Shown here in pieces: positions 1 through 10,984 of a stretch of DNA of 64,000 nt. The notes beneath the pieces were generated by a model. It was given only the letters and a program-made list of their open reading frames with translations, was not told the origin of the DNA and searched no databases. Within the stretch, counting starts at the first letter, position 1, and each line of letters starts with the position of its first letter. The position numbers and the translations under genes are program-made. The stretch comes from Glossina fuscipes. Taxonomy: Eukaryota > Arthropoda > Insecta > Diptera > Glossinidae. Where the stretch lies: assembly GCF_014805625.2 (NCBI RefSeq), contig NW_024003757.1:113441-177440 (forward strand), in the 5' to 3' direction.

Positions 1-1389
1 CGTGAAAATGTGTAAATACTCTGTTTTATATATATGTGAAATATATATAAATTCCTTTATATACTTATAAATATATCGTCTCATTATATATGTTAAATAT
101 TTTGTTTATTTTTTATAATTTTTTTTTTTTGTTTTATGTATGTATATATTGCATATATATATTTTATATATATATATTTCGTATATATTTTGCATTATTA
201 TATATTCGTATTTTGTATATATTATGTAATATGTATAATTATATATTTTACAGGGTAGCGAATTGCACAGGTTTAAGTTCTGCAGCATCTGCTTATGTAG
301 GTGGCGGTGGAGAAGTTAAGGAGAACCACTAAAGAAGTAAGTAATATATCAACTTCAATAAAGATTTTTATTTCTCAGCATCTTGAAATTCATACTAACA
401 TATAAAATCAAACAAATAAAAAGCAGATTCGGTAGTAGAAACTTTGCATTTATTTTAGCTTACGTTTTTTGGATATAGAGTTCAAATGCGCAAACAATTT
501 TCTGTATTACATTATAATTTTAACCTGCATACAGTTTTCCTCTTTTTTTAATAGAAATGGATTGGACCTTAATTAATATCCACAAAATTGTGTGCTTATT
601 TATTTCTGTGTGATATTGTCGTTGTATACATAATATTCTTCTTCCGCTCTTATTCAGCAAATCAACAATCAACATTTCGCTAAGATCTGTAAAAAACGCC
701 CAATATGAACACAAAGTTCTTTGTTTAGGCCTTAATGAAGTTACGGTTACTTTTGGAATATAATTGTTATTATTTGTTTTATTGTTGTTTTCATATTTCG
801 TAATAAAACTATATATAATTAATGTCTAGTTAATTTTGCGTGTTATACGTTCGCCATGTTTTTTTCCCGTTTTCTATTAATTTTTGCATATTACTAATTC
901 GCCACGTAAGATAGAACAGCGTAGAGTAAATTTCGTATTGTAAGAAGTAATGCAGTACATGTGTATGAAGTGTCATATGAAAGAATTGAAAAGTGCGAAG
1001 TTGAGAAGAGTGTGAAATGGAGTAGTTTAATAATTTAGAAATGAAAATTTATATATCATGTTGAGAAGTTTTAGAAGAATATATGATTGCGAAATAAGAA
1101 GCTAAGTTATGTGAGCGCGATAAGGCAAAAATACTGCGACCATGAAGACCACATATAAACAATTTGCGAAGTTCGGAATAGTGAATAGAAATGGCAATAT
1201 TCAGAAAATAGAATACGATCAGGAGATTACCATATTCCATATATACATAAAGCTCAATTCACTACGTTAATTTTGAATAGGTTATCATTATATCTCATGT
1301 GATTAAACATCAGTCTGTTAATAAGGCAAATAAATAATGTCTCGTCTGACCCCGTCATTGATAAAACAAACAGCTTTATTTATTTATGG
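1..1389. other. AT-rich non-coding stretch
   Basis: No gene recognised. The first 260 bases are TA/T-rich microsatellite-like sequence. The open frames here are short, low in complexity and biased by AT content, and no domain motif is visible on either strand. Confidence 0.6.
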
Positions 1390-1890
1390 AAATAAGAGAT
1401 ATGAGTGACAACGATAAGGCGAGTTATTCCATCGCTGTTGCCAAGAAAAAACTGAATATTTCCTTTCGATTGTCCTCAAATCAGCAGAAATAAGAGTACG
1501 ATCATTAAAATGTAGTAGTCTGGAAAATGCAGTATTATCTGCAGTGGTGTTGCCAAGGATGCCCATGTGACCTGGCACCCAGAGAAAATGCATCACATTT
1601 GAGACTATATAGTAAGGATCTGATTTCTAATACACAAGGGTGAGTTTTACCGGAAAGAAGCGTTTGCAAAGCAGACAAGATAGATTTGCTGTCTGACATA
1701 ATAAGGAAGTTCTTTTGGAGTTAAGTACTCGCCAAGTCGATGGCTTTTAGGATCGCAAAATGTTCAGCATGAAATATAGTGCTGTATGGATGATTTGAGA
1801 AATAAGCTTCTATGTTATCATTTTAAAACCAAAAGTCGCTGCCTACAACATAGGTGTTCGATCCATCAGTAAAGATGAGTGAAAAATGCG
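1390..1890 (-). pseudogene. RNase H domain remnant of a non-LTR retrotransposon
   Basis: The minus strand encodes pieces of a retrotransposon RNase H. Read from about 1880 downward they are a TDGS motif (first catalytic Asp), an AEHFAI-like motif (catalytic Glu), a SDSKS-like motif (second Asp) and WVPGHMGILGN followed by ADNTA (the His/Asp end). The order and spacing fit the RNase H at the 3' end of ORF2 in I, R1, LOA and related LINE clades. Reading-frame changes and stops between the motifs show that it is dead. No reverse transcriptase was recognised immediately upstream in this piece. It could be the 3' part of the same R1-like family seen at 4.4-6.9 kb or of a different LINE. Confidence 0.7.
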
Positions 1891-4429
1891 TTCATGTAGT
1901 ATCAACCAAGTTCGAGTAATGGTGATGCCCTTCTACAAGAGTAACCGTATATTTTTTCACTGATAAGAACTTAATTACTGGCTGATAATAATGAGAATCA
2001 AAAAAAATTTTGAATAAGCTATGTACATTAGTTCTTACAATGTTGAAGTTATTAAATTTGCAGCAAAAATTTTAAAAAAAGTAAGAAGAGGAATGGAGTG
2101 ATAGGTGATCGGATATAAAAGCTACGGCCGGATAATTTTCATTGGAGAGAATTTTACTAGATCAAAAATTGGCACATAAACGAAATCCTTCTTTTTTTGT
2201 CTGGTTTCAGAAGCTCCTCATTTGTAACGGTCAATAAGAGCGGACAAGCGTATTCTAATTTCAGTACGTTAATGAGGTGGAGACAGTGTTTGGTAATTTT
2301 GTTAATGGGAGCAGCAGGAAAAAGTTTCTAGTGTAGAACAAAACTAAAAAAGTCGAACGTTTTGACAAACGGGATAGTAGACTCATACATGAGAAAAGTA
2401 GTGACTGTAGGCTCTCTCCTTCTTTTTTAAATAAAGTGTGAGATAGAAATAAATAAGAAAAAATGATAATGATACAAAATGCAGAAAAAAATAAATTGTC
2501 TTTCTTTCGTAGTCAAAGCGACCGATGGTTAATGATAAGAGTGGAATATGGTAGTCACGTATCTGAAAGTTAAGTTTCGTCCACGACCAAGTCGATAATT
2601 CATAGGCGTTTTGGTTGCCATCACGTAAAACTTTCGGGTTAATATCATCATCATCATTCATCCCTGTGTGAAAAACGATAAAAAGACGCAAATTTTTGCT
2701 TATATTTAATGATGGTTGTCAAAATCCGAATAACAGTTGGTTCTCCTCTTTGATAAATAAATAAACCAAAAAGAAAAAATAAATTTTAGAAAATCAATTA
2801 TACGCTTACTCTACGCGTATATTTTATATGGTTTTTGCAAAATGGAAAAAAGTCAAATTTATATAAAATGGCAAAACGTGCATAAGAAACGAATTTATTA
2901 ATTAATTATAAAAAAAGCGTGTACCTAAAATAGTTATTAGTGCATTTTTTAAATTGACGAAACTAACAATTGCATTATTGCTTAAAACAGTGGATCTACG
3001 CATTTGTGCGTTTGCTTACGTTTAATTCGACGCCGTACTGACGATAACGATTCTTCTAACTAATTACATACATTGATTATTTATGTTCCGGTGGCCACAT
3101 ATAAAAATTTGCAAAACGTAATGATGGTTATAATTGAAACGACAATTTAATCTCATTGAGAGAGAGGACTTAAATTCAAGTTTGTTGACAAGGTTCTGTG
3201 TCATTCTATTTCGGCTTCTACAGTTCTCTAGGTTCTAGTTGTTAAGCTTTGCTTAAGTTGCTATTGTTTCCAGTTTAGCTAATTATTGAAAACATAATCA
3301 GTAGACATGAATAATAAACTTCCTTTAAAACGTAACAGATTTGCTGGTATCATTGTTACTATTAAATAAAGGAAATGACATATAATAGATAATTAATAAA
3401 GCAGCAAATGTAAGTATTATTTAATTCGTTTGCATTCTTCTTTTTAATATTCAATGGTTTTGATTGCAAGTCACAGTCAAATGAATAATTGAGTGAACTG
3501 CCTCTAGTAGGGACCGCATCGAAGAAGGGTACTGAAATTCGGCGCTTTCTATCTATTCTATTCACTATCTTTGTGTGATGCATTTCCCGCCAACTAGTTC
3601 GATAGCGCAGAGAATAAACTTTTGATTTGCAATTTTCAGTTTGTCTTACTTAATTGTTTCTTATGTGCTTAGAAGCCCCAGTGTAGTAGATATATCGTCT
3701 GAAGATAATTTGCTGACTACAGTTAAGAAGCTAAGACGTAAGCACATGCGTGTGATTTATTATTTAAAAGGTTTAGTATTTGTTTTCTTATTGGTAGGAA
3801 AAAGCTGGCAAAATGAGGGCTAAGAAAGGAAGGCGTCATGTGGCGCCGAGAGACGCCGAGCAATTATTAAGGAAGTAAAACTAGTAATGAAGATAGTAAA
3901 CCCAATCATTAAAGGGGAAAAACAAGAACGATAGAGCGTTAAATATCAAGGAACTGAAGCTGAAAAAGAAAACCGTCGACTTTCTTTTTCGCCAAATTCC
4001 AAGTGATTTTGAGGATGGTAATGAGGAATTTAGTTAAATCTTTTATGTTTCTGCTCTGATTTGTTCTAAAAGAAGATAATTTTCAATATATAGTATGAAT
4101 GAGATGAATTAATGGTTCCGTGGTTAGGAAACCGTAATATCAGTAATATCAGTAGTACGTTGGTTTGGGTTCGTAAATAGAAACAGTTTTGTGGAAGGAG
4201 ATTGAGCCCGACGAGCATACGCTTGGCCAAAGAAGAACACCTCATAAGTGGTGCCTGAGTGGTGACCGATTGCGAAACGTACTTTGGCGGTTAAGTGCTT
4301 TTTTTAAATGTATATATTACAAAAAAATGACACAATCCATAAAATACGTACAATAATATGAAAAAAAGAGATACTTAGCAACACATAAGAACAAGTCACG
4401 TCAAAAACGGCCATAAGGGCAGATGTCTC
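1891..4429. other. No recognisable gene
   Basis: The sequence is AT-rich with only short open frames. I found no conserved motifs, terminal repeats or RNA genes here. Some of 1.9-2.4 kb may be further decayed LINE sequence continuous with the RNase H remnant, but I cannot show it. Confidence 0.5.
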
Positions 4430-6070
4430 TAGATGTTTAACGTGGATAACTGCTGTGAAGACTTAACCTTACGTTGCCCAATGGCACACGAAGTGCAGGA
4501 ACGCACATTGAGCGCATCGAGAATAACCTCGAGGCCAGTGTGCGTATGTCCATATATGCGGGACCATGTTCATGGTCTTCGGACAGACCACCACATCGGC
4601 TTTCCTTAGTCTCAAAACTGAAAAGTGCATTCAGAGATTCGTAGCCCGTATGCAGATACACGAGTTGTAATCCAAAGCTACATCCCGGGTGATTTTCTAT
4701 ATAGTAAAGTTGAAGTTATCCTAATGTGAGCACCGTTAGGTACGGACACGTTCCTTTAATAGCGGTTCACGTTCCCTAGAATTTAGTCCCTCTACATGCT
4801 GCACTCTAAGACGTAAAATCTCAAGGTCCGGAGGGGAGAGAGTACGAGAGCGTCAATCGAGACCGATTTACAAACGGGCAGACACGCTAACAATACGACA
4901 CGTCGGCAGCGCAAAGTCTTATTTAGCCTCACAAGAGACATGAGGTCTGGGCACCATACGGGAGCTCCATTTGTTGCACAGGCAACAAAGTGGCCGTCGT
5001 ATACAACTCGGACGGCACGCATACTAAGGACTCATTCGAATTATCCTTAACCTCATCAAGGTGTCGAATACACTTACCCCTATCATTCATAACAATACCT
5101 AGGTATTTGACTTCTGTCTCGTGCTTAAGACTAACCCTATTCACTCTGACTAGGAGGAGGTCTGCCGGACCAGAGGCTACCTTTCAGTAGAATCATCACA
5201 GTTTTCTCCAATGAAACAGCAACACCTGCACTATGTCCCTATGCGCTTATCACTCTCATAACGCTTTCGCCTTTCTCCGCTTATGTCTTCTAGCTGCCTT
5301 AATAAACGACGTATCATAATGTTCTATATAAAAGGTCGACTGGTGGATCCTTGTGGGAAACTTCTAACCACAATGTCATTTTTGCCGGCAACACCATTGA
5401 CACATGTCTGCACATGTTCCCAGGCATCTTCCGTACAGAGACCCTTGCGGAAGCTGAACTGTCTATCAGATAGGCTAAGAATACAAATCATCTGAAGCCT
5501 CACTATCATTACCCTCTCCAGAATTTTTCCAAGCACTAGGAGGAGATTGATAGCTTGATAGGGCGAAGGAACCTCCTTATCTTATCAGGTGACTTCACAA
5601 AAACTACGACGTTTGCTATTTTCCATTAGTGGAACATAACCTTTAGATAGACGCAGGGAATAAGTCGTATAAAGGTAGTCAGGAATAACCTTCCAGGTAG
5701 ATATAGCTATGTCTCCGGTTCTTCCGTCAATGCCTGAGGATCCTTTTGAAGTCACTTTCGAAAGTGCATACTTAACTTCTTACTTCTCCAAGGGAGAGGG
5801 AGAAGGCATCAACCCAATATTAGGAAGCACCACATCACCAGCCCAGGAAAAAATGTTGCTAATAATGCGTCCAAATACTCGCTCCAAGTGGACAGCACTC
5901 TATTTGAAGTACGAATACCATGTAACTCTAAGGGTTTTCTTCATTTGATAAAAAGGTAGATTTGACCCCAAGGATCATCCCGATTTCGGGAGCCAAATTT
6001 TTCCAGTCATCGTCTTTAGTTTCCATAAGCATGCACTTGTACTCTTCGAGGAATTGCCTCAATTTAGCTG
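4430..6070 (-). pseudogene. R1-clade-like LINE reverse transcriptase remnant
   Basis: Reading the minus strand from about 6070 down, the order matches the start of an R1-type reverse transcriptase. There is a DPWG-type linker (around 5980), a block resembling the palm entry with SGIDG (around 5720), an LGKILERVM block, LSDRQFSFRKG (5536-5400) and then an FPQGS box. A KYLGIVMNDRG block near 5090 belongs to the region after the YxDD motif. The YxDD segment itself is missing between 5324 and 5144, so there is an internal deletion as well as many frameshifts and stops. R1-family elements usually insert into 28S rDNA, but related clades are dispersed; no rDNA is seen here. The product would have been the endonuclease/RT protein of a LINE. 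Confidence 0.72.
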
Positions 6071-6433
6071 AATGGCATTCGCGGCATTAAACTTTCTCGC
6101 GCGTGAACGCACAGACTACACGTGCACCATTTAGCCCCTATTTGATTTGGTTTGCGGCATCTCCCGAGGAGCAAGTCGTTGCCGTTCCAGACCGATTCAG
6201 TTACGTGGTCTACGTGTTCACCTGAAGGTTTCTCTTAAAAGTCCCCCAAAGTCACCTCGGTGACCGCATAGTACCAGTTTATCCCAGAAGTACGCCAACG
6301 TTTTGACGTCAACTTCGACGAACGCGGCCGGGTGGAGCTCATTATCGCTTCGATTAAGCTATACCCACCTTTCAACAATCATGAAAATTCAAACAAGCCC
6401 ATACCTGTCCTATTGGCAATAGTGACATCAATA

Positions 6434-6889
6434 TCAACTAGCTCCAACTGGGCCATGAAGAGTGAGCCATTCACATTTAATACCTAGACACTTCCAGTTA
6501 TACACACAATCAGACAACACTTCACCTTTTATTTGGCTGTATAAGAGAGAAGCCCGTTCTGGCATTTTGCTAAACCATAAGTGTGAGAAAGCGGTGGCAT
6601 GCAGCCCCAGGATCAATGAGGTGTCACCAGCAAGCAGCAACACTAGATCCATATATCTAATACAGTCATCTAGCTCTTGATTGAACTTACAATACAGGCT
6701 TGCACAAAACAACCTCCGTCCCGGCCTTCGACGGACACACAGACACCGTGACTTCTGCCCAGTGCAAATATGGCTTGCACATTCACAGAGCAGACTGGCT
6801 ACTGCTGTCCAGAAACATACGCACATCCCCTGACAAGCCCTGGAGCGTACCATCTTATACGCACGGCGCCAGCACCAGCGCCATCTCAC
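6434..6889 (-). pseudogene. Second R1-like RT fragment with YxDD-type region
   Basis: An open minus-strand frame of 151 codons carries RYMDLVLLLAGDT, a changed form of the Y-x-D-D catalytic box and flank of an R1-like reverse transcriptase. After it comes a conserved-looking GEVLSD block and CLGIKCEW, an equivalent of the KYLGI box. Because this part should lie downstream of the LERVM/FRKG blocks at 5.4-5.5 kb on the same strand but lies upstream, it must be a second copy or a rearranged piece. The second catalytic Asp of the box is absent (YMDL), so the enzyme would be inactive. Confidence 0.6.
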
Positions 6890-8383
6890 TGCCTAACTCA
6901 TGTATATATTGACCGAACGCGCACAACGCATTATAACTAAGATTGCAGTTGTATTGCAGTATGAGCAAGGCCATTTTACTGGCGAACTGCCACCCGCGCA
7001 ACCATCGTGTTATACTCAGGATAGGTGGAAGTCATCATAAGATGACCCGCCGAAAGCCCCCTAAACTTGCAGTTTCTACAGTATGCGTATATGCACTGTA
7101 TCTGTTGCCACTTTGACCACAGTGTCGACAAACTATTCCCCTCATCTTGAGGGCTTTGACCATATGGTTAAAGCATACCGGGAACGACATTCACTCAGCA
7201 AATACCCTACCAGACAATTCATGGCCGTGTTACTGCTCTTGCTGTCAGCATCTGCCCATGGTTCCGCCACAAGGCCGGCTTTCTCGTCAAATTAATGGCG
7301 GCTAGAAAATAAAGCTTTCAGGTTTATCTCGTACAACTTATCCATAAAAACAGATGGACTTAGCTTCTCATGGACTCAAAACTCTAGGGCCTAATTTGTT
7401 CACTACAGAAACTTCAAGCCCAACTTCCCCAAACTTTACGTTGGCCTCTCCGCAACGGATGGCGTACGGACTACAGCCCCACTGCCACGGGTAGGTTTAA
7501 TACCATGAACGCTAACGCCCACCGTCGGCCCAACCTGTTCTACGACCACAAGGACAGTCAGCTTGTATGAAACCCATAAAAATTTTTCATGATGATCTAT
7601 TTGCTTTTCATTTGATATTTGCATGGTGCTCGACATTTGTTACCCTTAACACCATACTTAAAGTAATACCAACGCAATCGTGATGATGACGTAAATAATG
7701 CTCTTTTATTCCGGAGGCGACTTCTGCTTGTATTTCGTATGCGTTGTTGGAGCTTAATTTTATCGATGCGTTTGCACAGTTCAGTGATTTGGGTCTCAAT
7801 ATTACAATTGCGAGTTCGTTGAGATTGCTGTGCTTACTGAAGCAGAATCTAATTGGTCATTAATTTTGTCTACTATAACCACGTTCAAGCCGTCTGAGCT
7901 CACAAAAAGTACAAAAAGGTTTGAATCCTTGACGGCGAGCGTTGATACCATGAAGATTTTAGCAGATCATATGACAGCCTTCCGAAATATAGTTCAGGTA
8001 TTTCACGTAAAATGCTCAAGACCTTTTGTCACCAAGATGACCTTTCCTAACAATTTTTGCAGACTTTTTTTCAGAAATTTGAAATTAGCTTAATAATGCT
8101 TTTTTTTAGAGCTTTGTATAAGTTTGGACTCGTTGGGTTTTCAATGGTGTGACTTACACTGTTACAGACATCGCTTTTAATAATTGCGACTAAGGCACGA
8201 TATTAGATGGTATCCGAAGTAACTCCAGCTTTAAAGAATGGTCTCTCCAAATGAGTAAGCTAAAGGCGAGGGTTAGCCTTTCAAAAAGATGGTACTTTCA
8301 CAGAAGCACGTGAAATGCTGTTTTGTTGCTGCCGTAGGTCGCTTATTTCTTCATATCCTTGCATTTTTTAAGATAATTAATAA
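6890..8383. other. No recognisable gene left of the Polinton
   Basis: Open frames here are short and lack recognisable motifs on either strand. The part from 6.9 to 7.5 kb has a higher GC content than its surroundings and may be further decayed LINE sequence. The left boundary of the Polinton at 8384 is set by the outer end of its inverted repeat. Confidence 0.45.
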
Positions 8384-8903
8384 GTGAACCACTAAGTAAC
8401 AGTAGGTAATATATGTATGTGCAGGGGCACTATGCAATTTTTGCGAAAAACAGGGGGAGGATAAAAATAATGCCGGTAATAGTGACTTTTGAGATGCCCT
8501 ACATTGAAAAAAATGTATGTGGGATGAGTCACGCCTTCTTTGCATTTTAGGTAAAAAAACGTTGTTCCTTCTACCCGAAGGGCTGAGTCACGCCATTTTG
8601 GATGTTTGCGCCCATCCGAAGGCGCCCGAATGTGACCCGAATGCCATTCGTGTGAGTTTTTTTAGAGCCGGGGTTTAGAAATGGGTGTTCGTGTTGGGGT
8701 TTTCGAGCGTGTTGTTGCGGAGGTATTGCAAAACTATGTTGAAAACTAAATATAGCATACCGGCGCATGTAGTTACTGGTGTTGTGTCTTGTGCTTTGTA
8801 CATTTTTTGTGGCTTTTGCGGTTTTTTTAATTTATTCACTGACCTATTTTAACACTACTAATGGATGACCTATATTTATTTTTTAGCCGCGAAAAGACCT
8901 TAG
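8384..8903 (+). repeat. Left terminal inverted repeat of the Polinton
   Basis: The stretch from GTGAACCACTAAG to about 8903 is the reverse complement, with small gaps and substitutions, of 35461-35951. Long identical blocks include AATGCCGGTAATAG, CGCCCGAATGTGACCCGAATG and GTGTTGGGGTTTTCGAGCGTG. It also holds two copies of TGAGTCACGCC (8525 and 8584). The open frame at 8571-8768 is a shadow of the repeat and not a gene. Confidence 0.93.
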
Positions 8904-8949
8904 TATGAGTGCGTTTGTTTACGTATATTCTTGAAAATCATTTGGTCGA

Positions 8950-9140
8950 TATTCAACAGATTTGAAAAGGTATTCCTCAATTATTTGAAATCGTTCTTCA
9001 GTCTTATTCTCATTATACAAATACGCTTTTAACATCTTTTTCAAGGTTATTTGTTAAACCACCTCTTGTACTATGCAATTGTTTACCATATATTTCTTAT
9101 TCTTGCAATTGTTCCATTCCGTTCTTCAATTTTATCGAAT
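8950..9140 (-). pseudogene. Duplicate fragment of the Polinton coiled-coil gene
   Basis: This stretch aligns at the DNA level with 21845-22090 in the same orientation; shared blocks include ATTATTTGAAATCGTTCTTCA, ATACAAATACGCTTT and TTGTTCCA. There are internal deletions relative to the right copy. The right copy is the 3' part of a coiled-coil protein gene, so this is either a decayed paralog close to the left TIR or a duplicated scrap produced during rearrangement of the element. Confidence 0.75.
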
Positions 9141-9182
9141 GACTATAGAAACAAAAACAAATCTGAAAACAAATTGTACCAT

Positions 9183-9212
9183 TGTATTAATACCTATTGT
9201 ATTAATACCTAT
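9183..9212. repeat. 15-bp tandem duplication
   Basis: TTGTATTAATACCTA occurs twice in tandem. A related pair of repeats with the core GTATTAAT occurs at about 25679-25718, just beyond the protease gene, so the motif may belong to Polinton intergenic sequence. Confidence 0.6.
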
Positions 9213-9746
9213 GCATGGGAACATTATGAAATAAAGAAAATTGGTAATTAAAAAAACAAAAAAACATTTTTTCTTATTTATTTATTTATTTATATATTTA
9301 TATATTTTGAAAAGGATTTCAAATATAAATGATCACAATTAAAACTGTTACATTTTTGTTTTCGTTTCTAATTGTATTGGATGGGTTGTTTTAAGTAATT
9401 AACTATTTCAATTGGCGGTTGTAGATTTTCAAAAGACTATTAAAATATTCTTTATATTTGTATAACATCTTTAAAAACCTGAAATGTGATAAAGAAAGAA
9501 AAAATAAATAAAAAGACAGTTTTTTTGTTCTGATTTTTTTTGAAAAAATCATATTTTAATTTTGTTAATTACAATTAATTAACAGAACTAATTTTTTAAA
9601 ATAAAAAAAAAATTATATATATTTTTATATTCTAAAAATAGCAATCTTATTCTTCCGTGCCTCCATGAATCCATAGCGGTGCGTTCTATTATTTGTATAT
9701 ATCTGCACTTCGTATTGCATATAATAATGGTTTATATTTAATTCTC
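9213..9746. other. AT-rich Polinton interior, no gene
   Basis: Only A/T-rich sequence with a short TTTA tandem run near 9276. No open frame or motif is supported. Confidence 0.5.
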
Positions 9747-9983
9747 TTAATTAAAGATTAACTTAAAGTCTGGAAGTAAATCCCAGTTTCTCAGAAGATC
9801 CTTCATTATATAGATTGCAACTTGTTCATCCAAACATTTCTGCATTAGGTTAATTATGTTGGTATCGCAGTGCAATAAAAATATATGTTGAAGCAACTCG
9901 GTCTCAATGCCGCCTATTTGATCATTTCGTCCAGTATCAAAAAACCCTATTGACAGAGTGTTATCGATTTGATTTAAATTCAT
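9747..9983 (-). CDS. Hypothetical Polinton protein, 78 aa
   Basis: A minus-strand ORF from an ATG at 9983 to a stop at 9747. The predicted protein is acidic to neutral with no signal peptide and no membrane segment; it contains a Leu-rich stretch (ETELLQHIFLL) that could form a helix. It lies between the left TIR and the LINE insertion, on the strand used by most Polinton genes. I do not recognise the family. It may be a real small gene of the element or a chance frame; mixed amino-acid composition in an AT-rich region argues mildly for coding. Confidence 0.4.
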   Translation of the reverse strand: MNLNQIDNTLSIGFFDTGRNDQIGGIETELLQHIFLLHCDTNIINLMQKCLDEQVAIYIMKDLLRNWDLLPDFKLIFN

Positions 9984-10025
9984 TTTTTACTTGATTTTGA
10001 TTTGCTTTTAAAATTACTTGTAATG

Positions 10026-10331
10026 TTAGATTTCTTTTGGCTCGGTATTTATACCATTTTCTTCACTCCTTAATTTATGAAGATATGTCGCTGAATTTTT
10101 GTGGTTAAAAAAAATGCGGTTATACAAATTAAAAAGCTTCTGGGCTAATTTATATCGTTCGTAAAATAGTTTGCAGGCAAAAGTATTTTTAGTTTTTATA
10201 CAATTTGTCCATGAATCATATCTATGTATGCCGTATATTGATGATGATATAAATGATGAAGCGGATAAATTGTTACATATCCTTAATTCATCAATCATTT
10301 TTAGGAAAAAAACTCCTGTGATCCTCATCAA
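10026..10331 (-). CDS. Hypothetical Polinton protein, 101 aa
   Basis: A minus-strand ORF, 43 bp upstream of the preceding small ORF and pointing the same way. It carries an amphipathic stretch near residues 55-75 (CKLFYERYKLAQKLFNLYNR) and charged ends, with no zinc motif or transmembrane segment. I do not recognise it. Its position, strand and spacing suggest an accessory gene of the Polinton, but decay of the rest of the element means it could be only part of a longer protein. Confidence 0.42.
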   Translation of the reverse strand: MMRITGVFFLKMIDELRICNNLSASSFISSSIYGIHRYDSWTNCIKTKNTFACKLFYERYKLAQKLFNLYNRIFFNHKNSATYLHKLRSEENGINTEPKEI

Positions 10332-10984
10332 TACAACAATCGTATGCTTTCAATAGGTTTTTCAAATCTCTTAATGAAACCATTGTTTTTGCTATCGCGA
10401 AATATAATAAACGGATGAATTTGTAGAAACAAGTGATGAGTATGCTACTATTTTGATGTTATTATATTCTCTATCTATCTATCTATTTTTTTTTTTTAAT
10501 TAAGTTTTTTTTTCAAACATTCTCAATATTCTCTTTATTTATTAAATTGAACTTAACAAAATTTCCTAATAATTCAGTTTGGCAACTCTGCGCGTGTCTT
10601 GTAGTCGCGTTTTTATTCTGTCAACAAATATATCAATTTTTTTAGTTGTATTTCTTAACTTTTTGCTTTATTCGTGTTTAAATTTAAAAAATTCTCTAAA
10701 AGAATAAAGTGTGAATTTATTGTATATGAATTTATTAACCATTTATGTGAAAAAATCATTTTGGTTTATTGTAAGCAACTATTGAGCTCTTGGTAAAAGT
10801 CTCTCTTTTTGCCTTTTAATCTGTGTTTACAGTTTCCGTTAGTTTTCGCTCTATATTTACAGTGGGCAGGGAAGTGAGAAATTTACTTTAATATTCCTGA
10901 AAATTTGTGCCGGGGAAAAATTATTTTTTTTTGTTTTTCTTTTTCGTTTTTTTTTTCCTTCTTAAGCTACTTTTTTTGTTTTCA

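Noticed and set aside
7830..8093. 87-codon plus-strand frame left of the Polinton
   Set aside because: No recognisable motif, start is not an ATG, and there is no supporting context.
8571..8768. Open frame on the minus strand in the left TIR (and its partner at 35602-35835)
   Set aside because: Both lie wholly in the inverted repeat, share no protein motif and are not the same frame after accounting for indels.
10907..10984. 26-codon N-terminal extension of LINE ORF1
   Set aside because: Non-ATG start, Phe-only composition from a T run, and absent in copy 2.
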